Positions 21,992-33,953 of a stretch of 52,309 bases of DNA are shown piece by piece (within the stretch, counting starts at the first letter, position 1; each line of letters opens with the position of its first letter). The notes under the pieces were generated by a model that made no database searches, was not told the origin of the DNA, and was given only the letters and a program-made list of their open reading frames with translations. The position numbers and the translations under genes were made by a program. The DNA is from Basidiobolus ranarum (lineage: Eukaryota; Basidiobolomycota; Basidiobolomycetes; Basidiobolales), in NCBI GenBank assembly GCA_040143965.1, contig JASJQH010006890.1, forward strand, positions 1 to 52,309. Direction: 5' to 3'.

Positions 21992-22262
21992 GAACTGATC
22001 TAATGGAGCGAGATCGAGATAAACGGCCCACTTAATCTGGGTGATCTTAGACATGCCACTCGAGATCTGTCACTCTGGTATGACTTCAACTCCAGTTGGT
22101 GAATCCATAAGAACAATCTAAGATAAACCCCAGTCAGTCACCATAGATGGGAATGTAACCACTTGGCGAGTGTATGTGAGATAATTTTACATTTATTGTG
22201 TAATCTCATTGGATATCGTGTGATAAATGGTGGTCAAGATTATAATTAGGATTAGGGTTGAA

Positions 22263-22297
22263 CATGGCATGGCATGGCAAAGCAAGGCAAGGCAGGT
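22263..22297. repeat. Short tandem run of CATGG/CAAGG pentamers
   Basis: CATGG repeated three times grades into CAAAG and CAAGG repeats, a pentanucleotide microsatellite with internal drift. Confidence 0.8.
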
Positions 22298-22416
22298 CGA
22301 AGTATGAACATGGGGATAACAATGTACATCAACAAGTAGAGATAACATGACTGAATGTCGGCTTATTTATAAAGAATGAACAAAATTGTATCAAGGTTGG
22401 AAGTACCAGAATTCCA

Positions 22417-22629
22417 TCATTGAAGGGGCAGTCTTTGCTGTTGTTGTGATGTGCTGATAGTGGTGCTATGACCATGTCCCGCAAAAAAGAGTTCTACCAT
22501 GGCGTCTCTTTCGCTTTGTGAGAAATGAGGGGTGGCATTGTAAGTATTGGGTTCCGCTTGAGGAGATCGGTGTATGCAGCTTCCAAGGTTAATGCAAGCT
22601 GGGCAAAGACTATTTGATGGCACATTCAT
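22417..22629 (-). CDS. Possible small Cys-containing protein (70 aa)
   Basis: Not recognised. A 70-codon frame on the minus strand begins MNVPSNSLCPACINLGSCIH, with a CPAC pair followed by Cys and His. It continues SERDAMVELFFAGHGHS and ends in a Gln-rich tail (STSQQQQRLPLQ). A TATAAATA box lies 46 bp upstream of the ATG (22675-22682), which is the main reason to list it. The surrounding region is repeat-rich and gene-poor, so chance remains possible. There is no signal peptide or membrane segment. It may bind zinc through CPAC...C/H, but there are too few ligands to claim a domain. Confidence 0.35.
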   Translation of the reverse strand: MNVPSNSLCPACINLGSCIHRSPQAEPNTYNATPHFSQSERDAMVELFFAGHGHSTTISTSQQQQRLPLQ

Positions 22630-22674
22630 TGTGAGAGTTTGGATTTTACGAGTTCAGTTACGGCAGCCGTAGGA

Positions 22675-22682
22675 TATTTATA
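22675..22682 (-). promoter_or_regulatory. TATA box upstream of the small minus-strand frame
   Basis: Minus-strand TATAAATA lies 46 bp before the ATG at 22629. Confidence 0.4.
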
Positions 22683-23313
22683 GTTTCCAAGAGAGCAATG
22701 GAATAATCGCTAATGTTCACTTTTATTGCTATTAGCAATGATATGGTTACACTGCCTTAATCCTTGATGAATGTTATTAAATGAGTAACCCTGCGAAGTC
22801 TTAATCTATCAGCAATGCGGTGATTTGGGGGAATTTCTGGATGATTTCGGTGCAAACAAATCAGTGCAAAGATTGTCAAGCAGTCTGTATATATTACAGA
22901 TAGTATACAGTTCATATAAAATGCTTAATGGCAACGATTGCTCATGAATTGATAAGTATGAATCATTCAGAGACGAGGTGACAAAAATGGAAATTATCCT
23001 ATTAGGGTGGCGATTACGAAAGGTAATCAAATAAAGTGAGAGGAGATTGCGGTAGAACCGGCAGTACTGTTCCCATTCAACACCAACTGGATCGAGTCTG
23101 TATCTCAGTTCCCGGTTCTGTGAAGTTTATTTGATTAGAGGGAGAATTAGAAAGAGGGGAGAGTTATAGTGATTAATATAAACCAGGAGAAGAGCATCAT
23201 TAAAGTGATTGATATAACCAGCTGGGACTGGAACCTTGTTTTTGAGATCGCATCATCTTGGTACAGATGACGCTCTAGGATCACTGTTGTGTTAGGGCTA
23301 TGATAGTGTTAGG

Positions 23314-23370
23314 ATTATCTCCTCAGGTCACCATTATCTCCTCAGGTCACCATTACCTCCTCAAACCACC
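23314..23370. repeat. Tandem 19-bp repeat x3
   Basis: ATTATCTCCTCAGGTCACC is repeated exactly at 23314-23332 and 23333-23351, then with substitutions at 23352-23370. Confidence 0.85.
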
Positions 23371-23552
23371 ATAAAATCAAATAATCATTAAATAGGGCAA
23401 ATTTCTCTCAGCCGTTACAAATTACGCTACATATGTTTAGGCTACTGGTCAATAGGGACAATATGACACTGCCAAGTTAATATAAATTCCTTTCTTTTCC
23501 AAGCATGTACCTTAAATTGTTCGCTATTTTTGATGATTTTATTATGTCCCAA

Positions 23553-24158
23553 CTACATCTGGGTGTGAAATATATGCTTGACTCTAGATAAACAGTCTCG
23601 GGGCTTTCTCCCTAATACCTTTGCAAATTTATGCCAGTGGTTCATACTTCCTTCTTCCTCGATGAGTTTTTTCAATACCTCATCTTCCTCTATGGTCCAC
23701 GGTCCTGTTATGTAAGGCTTTAGTTTGAGTTTTTTCCAATAGTATCTACAAGCGGAAGCAGTTCTAGTTGGGATATGAACTGCCACTTTGTTCCAATTAT
23801 AGCGATATACAGGCGCGTACTTTTTAAGGGTGTCGATTTCTTCAGTTGTCCATTGAAGAAACAGCGGTTTTTCTTTGGGGTCTTGCGTTGATAGTAGCTC
23901 GTTATGTGAGTTTTCCGTGGATTGATTATTTAGACTCCGTTTAAGTATGAAATGGTTGCTAGGTGAATCAAATGATATACATGTGTGTAATAGATAGGAA
24001 GTGTGTCGCAACCTTTGTAAATTACTTTGTAACTCCAAAGAATATATTTCTCTAGGCGTTTTAAAAGTGTATATTGGTCTTTTGCCAAAGATCTGTCTAT
24101 TACTTGTCAGTGTTAGCAAACGAAACGTATTCCGAATAGATAGCTGAGTAAAAAGCAT
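23553..24158 (-). CDS. Two-SANT/Myb-repeat protein with mitochondrial-type N-terminus
   Basis: An intronless 201-residue frame on the minus strand. The C-terminal half holds two SANT/Myb repeats. Repeat 1, about residues 101-147, includes WTTEEIDTLKKYAPV and W-N-KVAVHIPTRTASACRYYW. Repeat 2, about 152-198, includes GPWTIEEDEVLKKLIEEEG and WHKFAKVLGRKPRDCLSRV. The spaced tryptophans fit DNA-binding Myb repeats; the third aromatic is Tyr/Phe-like. The N-terminus MLFTQLSIRNTFRLLTLTSN is hydrophobic and Arg-bearing without acids for about 45 residues, as in mitochondrial presequences. This suggests a mitochondrial DNA- or RNA-binding protein rather than a nuclear factor; that is inference. It is divergent from WDR83 with a 224-bp shared promoter gap. 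Confidence 0.75.
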   Translation of the reverse strand: MLFTQLSIRNTFRLLTLTSNRQIFGKRPIYTFKTPREIYSLELQSNLQRLRHTSYLLHTCISFDSPSNHFILKRSLNNQSTENSHNELLSTQDPKEKPLFLQWTTEEIDTLKKYAPVYRYNWNKVAVHIPTRTASACRYYWKKLKLKPYITGPWTIEEDEVLKKLIEEEGSMNHWHKFAKVLGRKPRDCLSRVKHIFHTQM

Positions 24159-24382
24159 GTGTAAGTGAAATTGGGGAAGGAAAGGCTAGGTTTAAGAGTA
24201 TTTTGAGTAAATACAAGCATAAAATAAAAGGTGCTGAGAGACAACTAAAATCATAGAAACCTACAAAATAATCTTGATTATCGAAAAAATCATGTTCAAT
24301 TTCTCGCAAATCTGAAGAATATATATAATCATCATTCATTATTACCTGAACCTGGCTTAACTCTTATTCAACCCAGTAACTA
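24159..24382. promoter_or_regulatory. Shared divergent promoter gap, SANT protein / WDR83
   Basis: Only 224 bp lie between the divergent starts at 24158 and 24383, so regulatory signals must be shared or overlap. TATATATAA lies at about 24320-24328, near 55-60 bp before the WDR83 ATG. Confidence 0.5.
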
Positions 24383-25755
24383 ATGTCCGGGCCCAAAAGA
24401 AGTGTACTCCCAAAAGCTGTAAGCATTGAGCTAGTGGGACATCGTGGAGCAATCCACAGTATTAAATATAACAACCAAGGGGAATATTGTTTTAGCGCAG
24501 GTCAAGATCGACAAATTAAATTATGGAATCCTTCAACTGGAAAGTGCATCAAAACATACGAAGGGCATGGTTGGGAAGTTTTAGATGTTTCCATGTAAGT
24601 ATTTTCCCCCCTCATTTCACGAATGTCTGATGATTAAACGGTATTCTCTTGCAGTGCCTCGGATAACTCAAAGTTTACCTCATGTGGTGGCGACAAATCC
24701 GTGTTTTTATGGGATGTTACTAGTGGAAATGTTATACGCAAATTTTCTGGTCATTTTCACGTAATTTATATAGTATAAGCTATACACTTGGAAGGGTATA
24801 CTAAGACACCTTGGTTGTATTAGAGAATTAACTGTGTTGACTTCAACTCTGAAGCTACTGTAGTTGCTAGCGGTTAGTATAGTTATTTTGTCGGGAAATA
24901 TCTTTGGAGCCACTCTGATAATCGATTCTAGGCTCTTACGATGCTTCGGTTCGTCTTTGGGATTGTAGGTAAATGAATATATAAAAGTGGGATTTAGTGT
25001 CGATACTTATAATTAGTTCAGATCTTCCGGTCGACACGCTATTCAGATACTGGAAGAGTCTAAAGATTCGATATCATCTCTTCAAATCAAAAATCACGAG
25101 CTAGTAACTGGGTAAGTCATTCCAAGTTGAGTATGAAGAAGTCAGTCATTAAAGCAAGTAAAATAGGTCGGTGGATGGAAATATACGCGTCTATGATCTA
25201 CGAAAGGGTGAATTAAGAACAGATACTGTGGCTCGTATGTATAGCTTTTTGGTTCCTTAAACAACCGATTTCTAACGACCAGCTTAAAGAACCAGTGACA
25301 TCGGTTTGTTTTTCAAACGATGAAAACTGCATCCTAGCTAGTACACTTGACGACGTGATCCGTTTATTCGACAAAGAGAGTGGCGCTTTATTGAATGAGT
25401 AAGTGGTGATTAATGTCACAATTCTTAGGAGAGAACTAACATTTGAATTGGTTCCAAACCAGTTTTAAAGGCCATGTGAACCATGATTACAAGATTCAGA
25501 GTACTCTGACAAATACCGACGCTTATGTTGTCAGTGGATCTGAAGATGGTGCAATCTACATCTGGGATTTACTCGAGGTAAATATGAAGCTCAGCATAGT
25601 CCTTTCATCAAGATCAATATTAACAATTGCTTCAGGGAAACTCTACGCAGGTACTTCGTAAACATACCAAAGTTGTAACCTCCGTCTCCTATCACCCCAA
25701 AGCACCGAAGCTTCTTTCCGCGTCATTAGACGGGTCCATTTATCTTTGGGAATGA
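24383..25755 (+). CDS. WDR83: WD40 protein WDR83/MORG1
   Basis: A seven-bladed WD40 scaffold known in animals as MORG1, linked to ERK modules and to spliceosomal C complexes. Nine exons (24383-24594, 24655-24760, 24824-24872, 24932-24968, 25022-25111, 25167-25234, 25290-25398, 25463-25577, 25636-25755) join in phase to 301 residues, close to human (315). WD blades in order: GHRGAIHSIKYNNQGEY with QIKLWN; GHGWEVLDV with SVFLWD; RINCVDFNSEA with SVRLWD; SISSLQIKNHELVTG with RVYDLR; PVTSVCFSNDENC with VIRLFD; FKGHVNHDYKIQSTL with IYIWDL; KVVTSVSYHPKAPKL with SIYLWE at the end. The YKIQ / SEDG signature of blade 6 separates WDR83 from other WD40 proteins. Introns fall inside blades, so they are not module borders. 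Confidence 0.92.
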
Positions 25756-25991
25756 TCACTTCATTTAGCAGTTTGATTCAATTTGTAAATAAATTTATGA
25801 AGTTCTCGCTGAGGAGTCTGGTTATAGTACAAGATTCCATTTTATTTGGCTGTGAAAGGAATATTCACCATTGAAAAATTACTTGTGTGAAAATTGAATG
25901 TCTGCTATATACATGACAAGAATTGCACCTAAATTCTCTACTTTTGCTTCAGTGCTCGATATTTTCACAACGCCGTTTCTGCAGAGTCGAT

Positions 25992-28199
<2,208 letters not shown>

Positions 28200-29288
28200 A
28201 GTGTGAACTATTTAACACTAACAAAGATCGGAGCTAGCTAAAGATTGTTGACTTTTATCAACAAGGAGTTAAAAATATGCTCTGGAAAGATAGGTTAGGT
28301 TTCAGCTTGAACCCGAGTTTCCACTTCAAAGTTAAAAAGACGTGAAAATTGGGACAATTCTTTTGCCTCAGTCACAAAAGACTTGGGTCGGGATCTGGAT
28401 CGGGATCGAGGGCTATGAACCTAGCAAATTAGATACTAGTGTTCAAGATAAATTAGTCCCTATACTATAATTAGTGGAGTTTAAGCTCAACATGGATAAT
28501 TAAAGAAGCAGCGCACCCCACTCAAACACTAAGTCATAATTACCTTTTATCTCAAAATTAATGACGAAACTGACACAGGCAAGGCGTCGTGGGATTGGTA
28601 GTTAGAGTAAGGTCAAGGTTAAAGTTATGTGCGAACGATTGGTTAATGAGATTAAAGAAGTTACTTGGTTTAAAGTTAGAGGTTAAAGTAAAGAAACGAA
28701 GGAGAAGCTATCTTTGTACAGCAATTGAACACAAATCAAATCCCAGAAGCACACTAACATACCCCCTCCAAGCTATATAACAGGGAGAGGATCAACATGG
28801 ATTTCATTATGATGGCTGAGGATTATCTTTACAATTGTGCGCATTACCAATATATAATATATATTCAGTGGAAGTTAGGACAATCAAAATGGATTATGTG
28901 AGGTGATTTGGAAGATGCGCAAGATGCGATACACCATTGTAATCGATTGTTAACAACTCTGCTTTTCCATTGGACATTTGCTTACCTTTGCATTGCTTGA
29001 GCGGAACAATATCGCATCATTAGATTGGAATGGATGAACAGAGTATCCTAATTCCATCCGCATTGATAATCTAGAACCTCTAAAGAGTCGAGCATTAATT
29101 ACCATAGCCGTAAATTGGGGCAATCTTATACTCGTGTAGATTAGTTGCCGATATATTCATTATCCACATCCATCGGTGAAGACCCCTTTCCAAGCCTACT
29201 TTTGCGCAAAATTCAGCCAGCTCTTCGTGAGCTCCAGAGAGGGGTCAAGTTGGTAAACAGGATATGTTTTGAAAAGTTTTTATTTTTG
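28200..29288. other. Gene-free stretch between RSPRY1-like and PAS genes
   Basis: Holds the upstream region of the RSPRY1-like gene and the 3' end of the PAS gene. A run of GGTTAAAGTTA-type near-repeats lies at 28612-28692. On the minus strand near 28300-28437 a short frame reads SPRSRSRSRPKSF and ends VETRVQAET, but it has no start or credible upstream exon. No other gene seen. Confidence 0.4.
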
Positions 29289-30253
29289 TTATTGGAATGC
29301 TTCTAATATAGGTAGATAGAAATCATTGTGATTTAATATTCGTGCAATGAATATGAGACCATCGTCTGTATGTGAAATGATGGCTTCAAGCTCAACTTGT
29401 TGAAATGTTTTGCTAACCCAGGTAAACTCAATTTGGTTACCAACCGATTGCTCCTCTACTATATCTTTCAACTCCTCTCGAACCTCAGTTAAATTTCCAT
29501 ATTGTATATATTCAAAGAGGGAGGTGCTCACTAAGTCCTCAGGGGATGAGCCAAGGATTTCAGTAGCCAGCTTAGAACAATAATCTATGGGGTAATTTTC
29601 TCTATTATGGTTGACTACAATGCAAACGCGTTGCTCAAGTGGTGAGTCAGGTGGTAGTGAGCCCGATAGAGATAGCGCTTGGGTAAGTTCCCTTGCTGAA
29701 CAGAAAATATTTGGATTTCCCTTTATGTGAAAAAGAAAAGTGGTAAATAACAAGTCAACGTTTTGTATCCTATGGTTCTGCTTACCAATACGTGGATGTC
29801 TTGGGTATTTAATATAGTTATGATATCTTCAGCTAAGCATGTCCTATCTATGGTTCGGAGGAAGTGGGATAACGTTAGCTACTATCATGAAGCCTCTAAC
29901 ACCTCAATATGTGACAAGAACTCACCAAATAACGCAGGATAGTCAGCTTCTTTTAGCAGTCTATTCGACGATACTATTATGTCGTAACAGTAATTAAATG
30001 TAGCCTCCATCAACACGTAGCCATCAGCAGAAAGAACTCGCGTGTATATAAGGGTGGCGATTTTTTGTAATTCGGCGCAGGTTCGTATGATAACCGCGAG
30101 CCCACCTCGATCATCAGGATGGAACCAGTGATTAGCACTTTTACCGACCCACTGCTGTCCAGGAAATCCCAACACATCTTTACAACTCTCGGACAGATAG
30201 AGCATGCGCGTGGTTTCAACACTTGCGATTGAAATAAATGATGTCTTTGACAT
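29289..30253 (-). CDS. PAS-PAS protein without an output domain
   Basis: Exons 29926-30253, 29786-29847 and 29289-29720 on the minus strand join in phase to 273 residues. The first intron has a clean CTAAC branch site and a pyrimidine tract before its acceptor. PAS 1, about residues 5-105, reads SVETTRMLYLSESCKDVLGF, WVGKSANHWFHPDD, then YTRVLSADGYVLMEATF. This is the S.s..VLG(F/Y) and HPDD pattern of white-collar/WC-2-like PAS domains. PAS 2, about 165-265, reads SKLATEILGSSPEDLVSTSL, FEYIQYGNLTEVREEL, then WVSKTFQQVELEAIISH. There is no LOV-type GRNCRFLQ cysteine motif, GATA zinc finger, kinase or HTH, so neither flavin photochemistry nor direct DNA binding is indicated. It may be a dimerisation partner or inhibitor of white-collar-like regulators; the function is inferred only. 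Confidence 0.72.
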
Positions 30254-32014
30254 GTATTCAACCTTTGATCAGATCAATTTTCAGTTCGAAAAAGGGAGGT
30301 AAATTGTGCTTTTTTAAGGAGAAATAGTAGAGGAGAATATAGGTGAGTAAGTGGCATAATCCTGGGGATTTGAGGTAATTTAAATAGATTCTGGCTTTAG
30401 CAGGGATTGACTGTTCCATCCAATGTAAACCGGTTCTAGACACCAGATATTGAGCTAATACCAAAAGTACTCATCTTTTACTGCTTTAGTTAATCTAAAG
30501 TAAAACCCAGTGTCAGGCTCTATTCATTTTAATACTTTATTATTTTAATAGATCTATTCGTTTGCATTCCACTTATTCATTTTCATTTTGCTATTCACTT
30601 TCATTTTACTATTCATTACGTATTGTGAGTAAGAATTAAACTCGACCACCAGATAGGAATTTAACTGGTTCAAGATGATAATACGAGCTATTGATTGATC
30701 TGCACATACTTAAACAATCCACCCCTATGTGTTTATGTGTGTGTTGCTCCTGGATTTGTGAGATTAACGTTTGTAGCCAATTATGTCACGACCCTAACCC
30801 TCATTGTATCCATGGTCTAAGCTTGGAGTGTGCTAAGTGTGGAGATCCTTTAGCATTCAGATATAATCCTAGCCAGAACCCAAGGAATGTTACCGGGGTA
30901 ACTTTTTGCCAATCAACACTACGACTTTGTCTCTAGTCTCCGCATCAGTTGATTGTGCTGAATTTACAACTACAATTACCTTTATCCACGATAGGAGTTT
31001 GTTCCAATAAAAGAATCACTCCTCTCCCCTTTGAGCGAACTTGGTATGTGTCCGTGAACTCAAGTATAAGTCATTCCTATGCCAAATGATCCATTATATA
31101 ATCAACCACTGAAGACATAGAAAACTAACACTGCTATAACATAATCCATGAATCATTTGAATCACTGATATGCAGACCCTGTGGAAATCCTTAAACTCGT
31201 GCTCATACGAAAAGTTCAAGCTGACACCATCGGATTTAGTTTCCCATATAGTGGGCCACCTTTTAGGTCACTTTTTATAACCCAAATTGCGCCATGGGGA
31301 TATGACTACAAGTAGCTACGAAGATTATCAGATCGGTCTTCAGTAAATTCGTTTAAGATGAACCAAAGCACTATTGGCACGCGGGGTAAGGAAACAGTGA
31401 ATAAGAGCTTCGACCAAACTCGTAGCTCCTTTGTACTCCGTGAGCTTTATGAATGTTGGGTCATTTTAGGAATCTCACAAAGAATTGTGCCATCTATGTA
31501 TCGACTTCTTTACACGTTAGCTGTCACGTTTGTTGTTAATAAGAATTACCAAGTCCAATTCCCTTTTTGAGTCTCTATCAATGATCCTTGATTCTCAAAA
31601 TGAAGATTCCTTGAGTATCAAGAATTGATCGGGTGTGATTGAGCACCAGTTTCCATATCAGGTAACTGGGTTAACTATATTAAGCCGTTTAGTAGTAAAT
31701 TGTGATCGATCCAGTATTCAGGTGATTCAGATAAGCCTGGCACATTTATCAAGATCGAATATCATCACACTTATCCAGATCGAATATAGTCGCATTCAGA
31801 AATAATCGATTATAAAAAAGGAGGAATTCTTCGAATGTTTGAGTCAAGGAAATACCACCAAACAACGCATTCCCAAGCTACTGATTGTTGAGGTCGAATA
31901 TGGGAATTTTTTAAGACAGAAGCTTGGCCCTGGTCGTTTGGGTTGTATATAATGGGATGCGACCACATCACTTCCCTAAACATATTTCTAATTTTCAGCA
32001 CAAGCGCAGCCATA
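30254..32014. other. Long gene-free stretch, 1.76 kb
   Basis: Contains the upstream region of the PAS gene and the promoter of the hemoglobin gene. At 30535-30625 a pyrimidine-rich run repeats TATTCATTTTCATTTT-like phrases. A Cys-rich frame (from an ATG at 30727 to about 30936, twelve Cys in 70 codons) resembles no family. At 31746-31787 the phrase TTATC(A/C)AGATCGAATAT occurs twice, 25 bp apart. Confidence 0.4.
31946..31952 (+). promoter_or_regulatory. TATA box of the truncated hemoglobin gene
   Basis: TATATAA lies 69 bp upstream of the ATG at 32015, consistent with a short leader and with using that ATG rather than an in-frame codon further upstream. Confidence 0.45.
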
Positions 32015-32392
32015 ATGAAACCCACATCTCCAACCCCTTTCGATGAAGCGTCTTTGGCTCCGATTGTTAATACTTTTTATCGATACAACTTAGCTGATAA
32101 GCGAATCAACCAATTCTTCGCAAAGATAAACATGAGGGCACTGCTCATAATGCAAACCAAGTTCCTAACGCATGCACTGTCTGGGGCTGGCATTAATAAA
32201 AAGATTATGAGTATGCATCATCGTCATCTTGGATTGCAAGACCACCACTTCGATGCAGTCATCAGTAATCTGGAGAAGGCCTTGGTGGATCATAATGTGG
32301 GTGAAACTGAAATCAGAGGCATCCTTGCTGCAGCCGAAGGAACACGTGAGAGCATGCTTGGACGGCATACTTATAAAACTGATTTAGAGTAA
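32015..32392 (+). CDS. Truncated (2-on-2) hemoglobin, N-type
   Basis: A single-exon 125-residue protein, the usual length for trHbN. It binds heme and in other organisms oxidises nitric oxide to nitrate or handles oxygen. Motifs: SLAPIVNTFYRYNLADKRIN with QFF (B helix, Tyr at B10), then MRALLIMQTKFLTHALSG (E helix, with Gln in the distal pocket region), and MSMHHRHLGLQDHHFDAVI (F helix with proximal His). It ends with NLEKALVDHNVGETEIRGIL. The start at 32015 (MKPTSP) was chosen because the reading frame upstream passes through the TATA box. The N-terminal LYEKLGG block common in bacterial trHbN is shortened to TPFDEASLAPIV. Such genes are patchy in fungi and often thought to be acquired; base composition here gives no clear sign of that. 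Confidence 0.85.
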   Translation: MKPTSPTPFDEASLAPIVNTFYRYNLADKRINQFFAKINMRALLIMQTKFLTHALSGAGINKKIMSMHHRHLGLQDHHFDAVISNLEKALVDHNVGETEIRGILAAAEGTRESMLGRHTYKTDLE

Positions 32393-32812
32393 GAAACCCC
32401 ATATATCTAGATCGAGGATCGCTTCTCATGGACTGATCTTCCGATTCTCAGTACTAGAATGTATCATAATATTGTATTTAGATTCCTCATTTTAATTAAA
32501 ATTTCATTGGATCTCCCACTTCATTGAGCCAGAGCTTTAGGTAACTGACCTAATGGGTATCTGATCTGTCAGGTGCATGCGCTTACGCCTGCGTATGATA
32601 AGCCTTATATCAGGTTGTGAGCGTTCATGTATGGACACAAGTATGGGTGTAACTTGAACGATGCTCCATACATAGTATCACGTATCAGAGGCTCTGATTC
32701 ACGTCTCCAGTAACTGATTTAATTTGTATGGTTAAGGGGATGACGCGACCTCAATGAGATGTGTTGAACTCTAGACAAACAATTTTTTCACCGAAGTAAC
32801 CAAGCTTCAGAA
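32393..32812. other. Gap between hemoglobin and UBC1
   Basis: A 420-bp spacer. An alternating run GTGCATGCGCTTACGCCTGC at 32572-32591 stands out from the AT-rich surroundings as an imperfect purine/pyrimidine-alternating tract. No gene seen. Confidence 0.4.
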
Positions 32813-33720
<908 letters not shown>

Positions 33721-33953
33721 TTCGTACTCTATGTATATTGAAAAGACCATCTGAGTGGTTCAAAATAGCACTTTAGTGGTTGAAATGTAACAATACCAAG
33801 CAATATCGAAGTTAATAAATCGAATAATTCGAATAAACTCAGTTTAATGAATTTGATAATGGATGCACATGGAGTAAGTGCAATTGGTTAGAATGGATTA
33901 TTCAAACAACTATAAGGGTATTCCATTCAAAGGGGCAATTCAAGATTCTTCAC

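Larger units (their letters stand above)
21676..22416. other. Repeat-bearing gap after RFA2
   Basis: No gene is supported. It holds the 32-bp tandem repeat at 21894-21957 with a degenerate third copy, and a simple CATGG/AAGGC run at 22263-22297 (CATGGCATGGCATGGCAAAG then CAAGGCAAGGC). The stretch 22000-22200 is base-balanced, unlike its surroundings, and could be an old repeat, but no terminal repeats or coding remains were seen. Confidence 0.4.
22630..23552. other. Repeat-bearing gap before the SANT gene
   Basis: No gene is supported beyond the promoter of the small minus-strand frame. It contains the 19-bp tandem repeat at 23314-23370 and near-repeated phrases (GTGATTAATATAAACCAG and GTGATTGATATAACCAG) at 23169-23222. 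Confidence 0.4.

Noticed and set aside
22000-22200. Base-balanced stretch that might be an old long terminal repeat
   Set aside because: No matching second copy in the window, no TG...CA ends with flanking target duplication, and no coding remains nearby, so no mobile-element call is justified.
28300-28437. Minus-strand Arg/Ser-rich peptide (SPRSRSRSRPKSF) ending in a stop
   Set aside because: It has an acceptor-like CTAG at its start but no upstream exon or ATG that I could find; SR-like runs arise easily from GATCGGGATC-type repeats.
30727-30936. Cys-rich plus-strand frame (twelve Cys in 70 codons) that could be a secreted or zinc protein
   Set aside because: No signal peptide, no spacing that matches a known zinc or disulfide fold, and the surrounding 1.7 kb has no gene signals.
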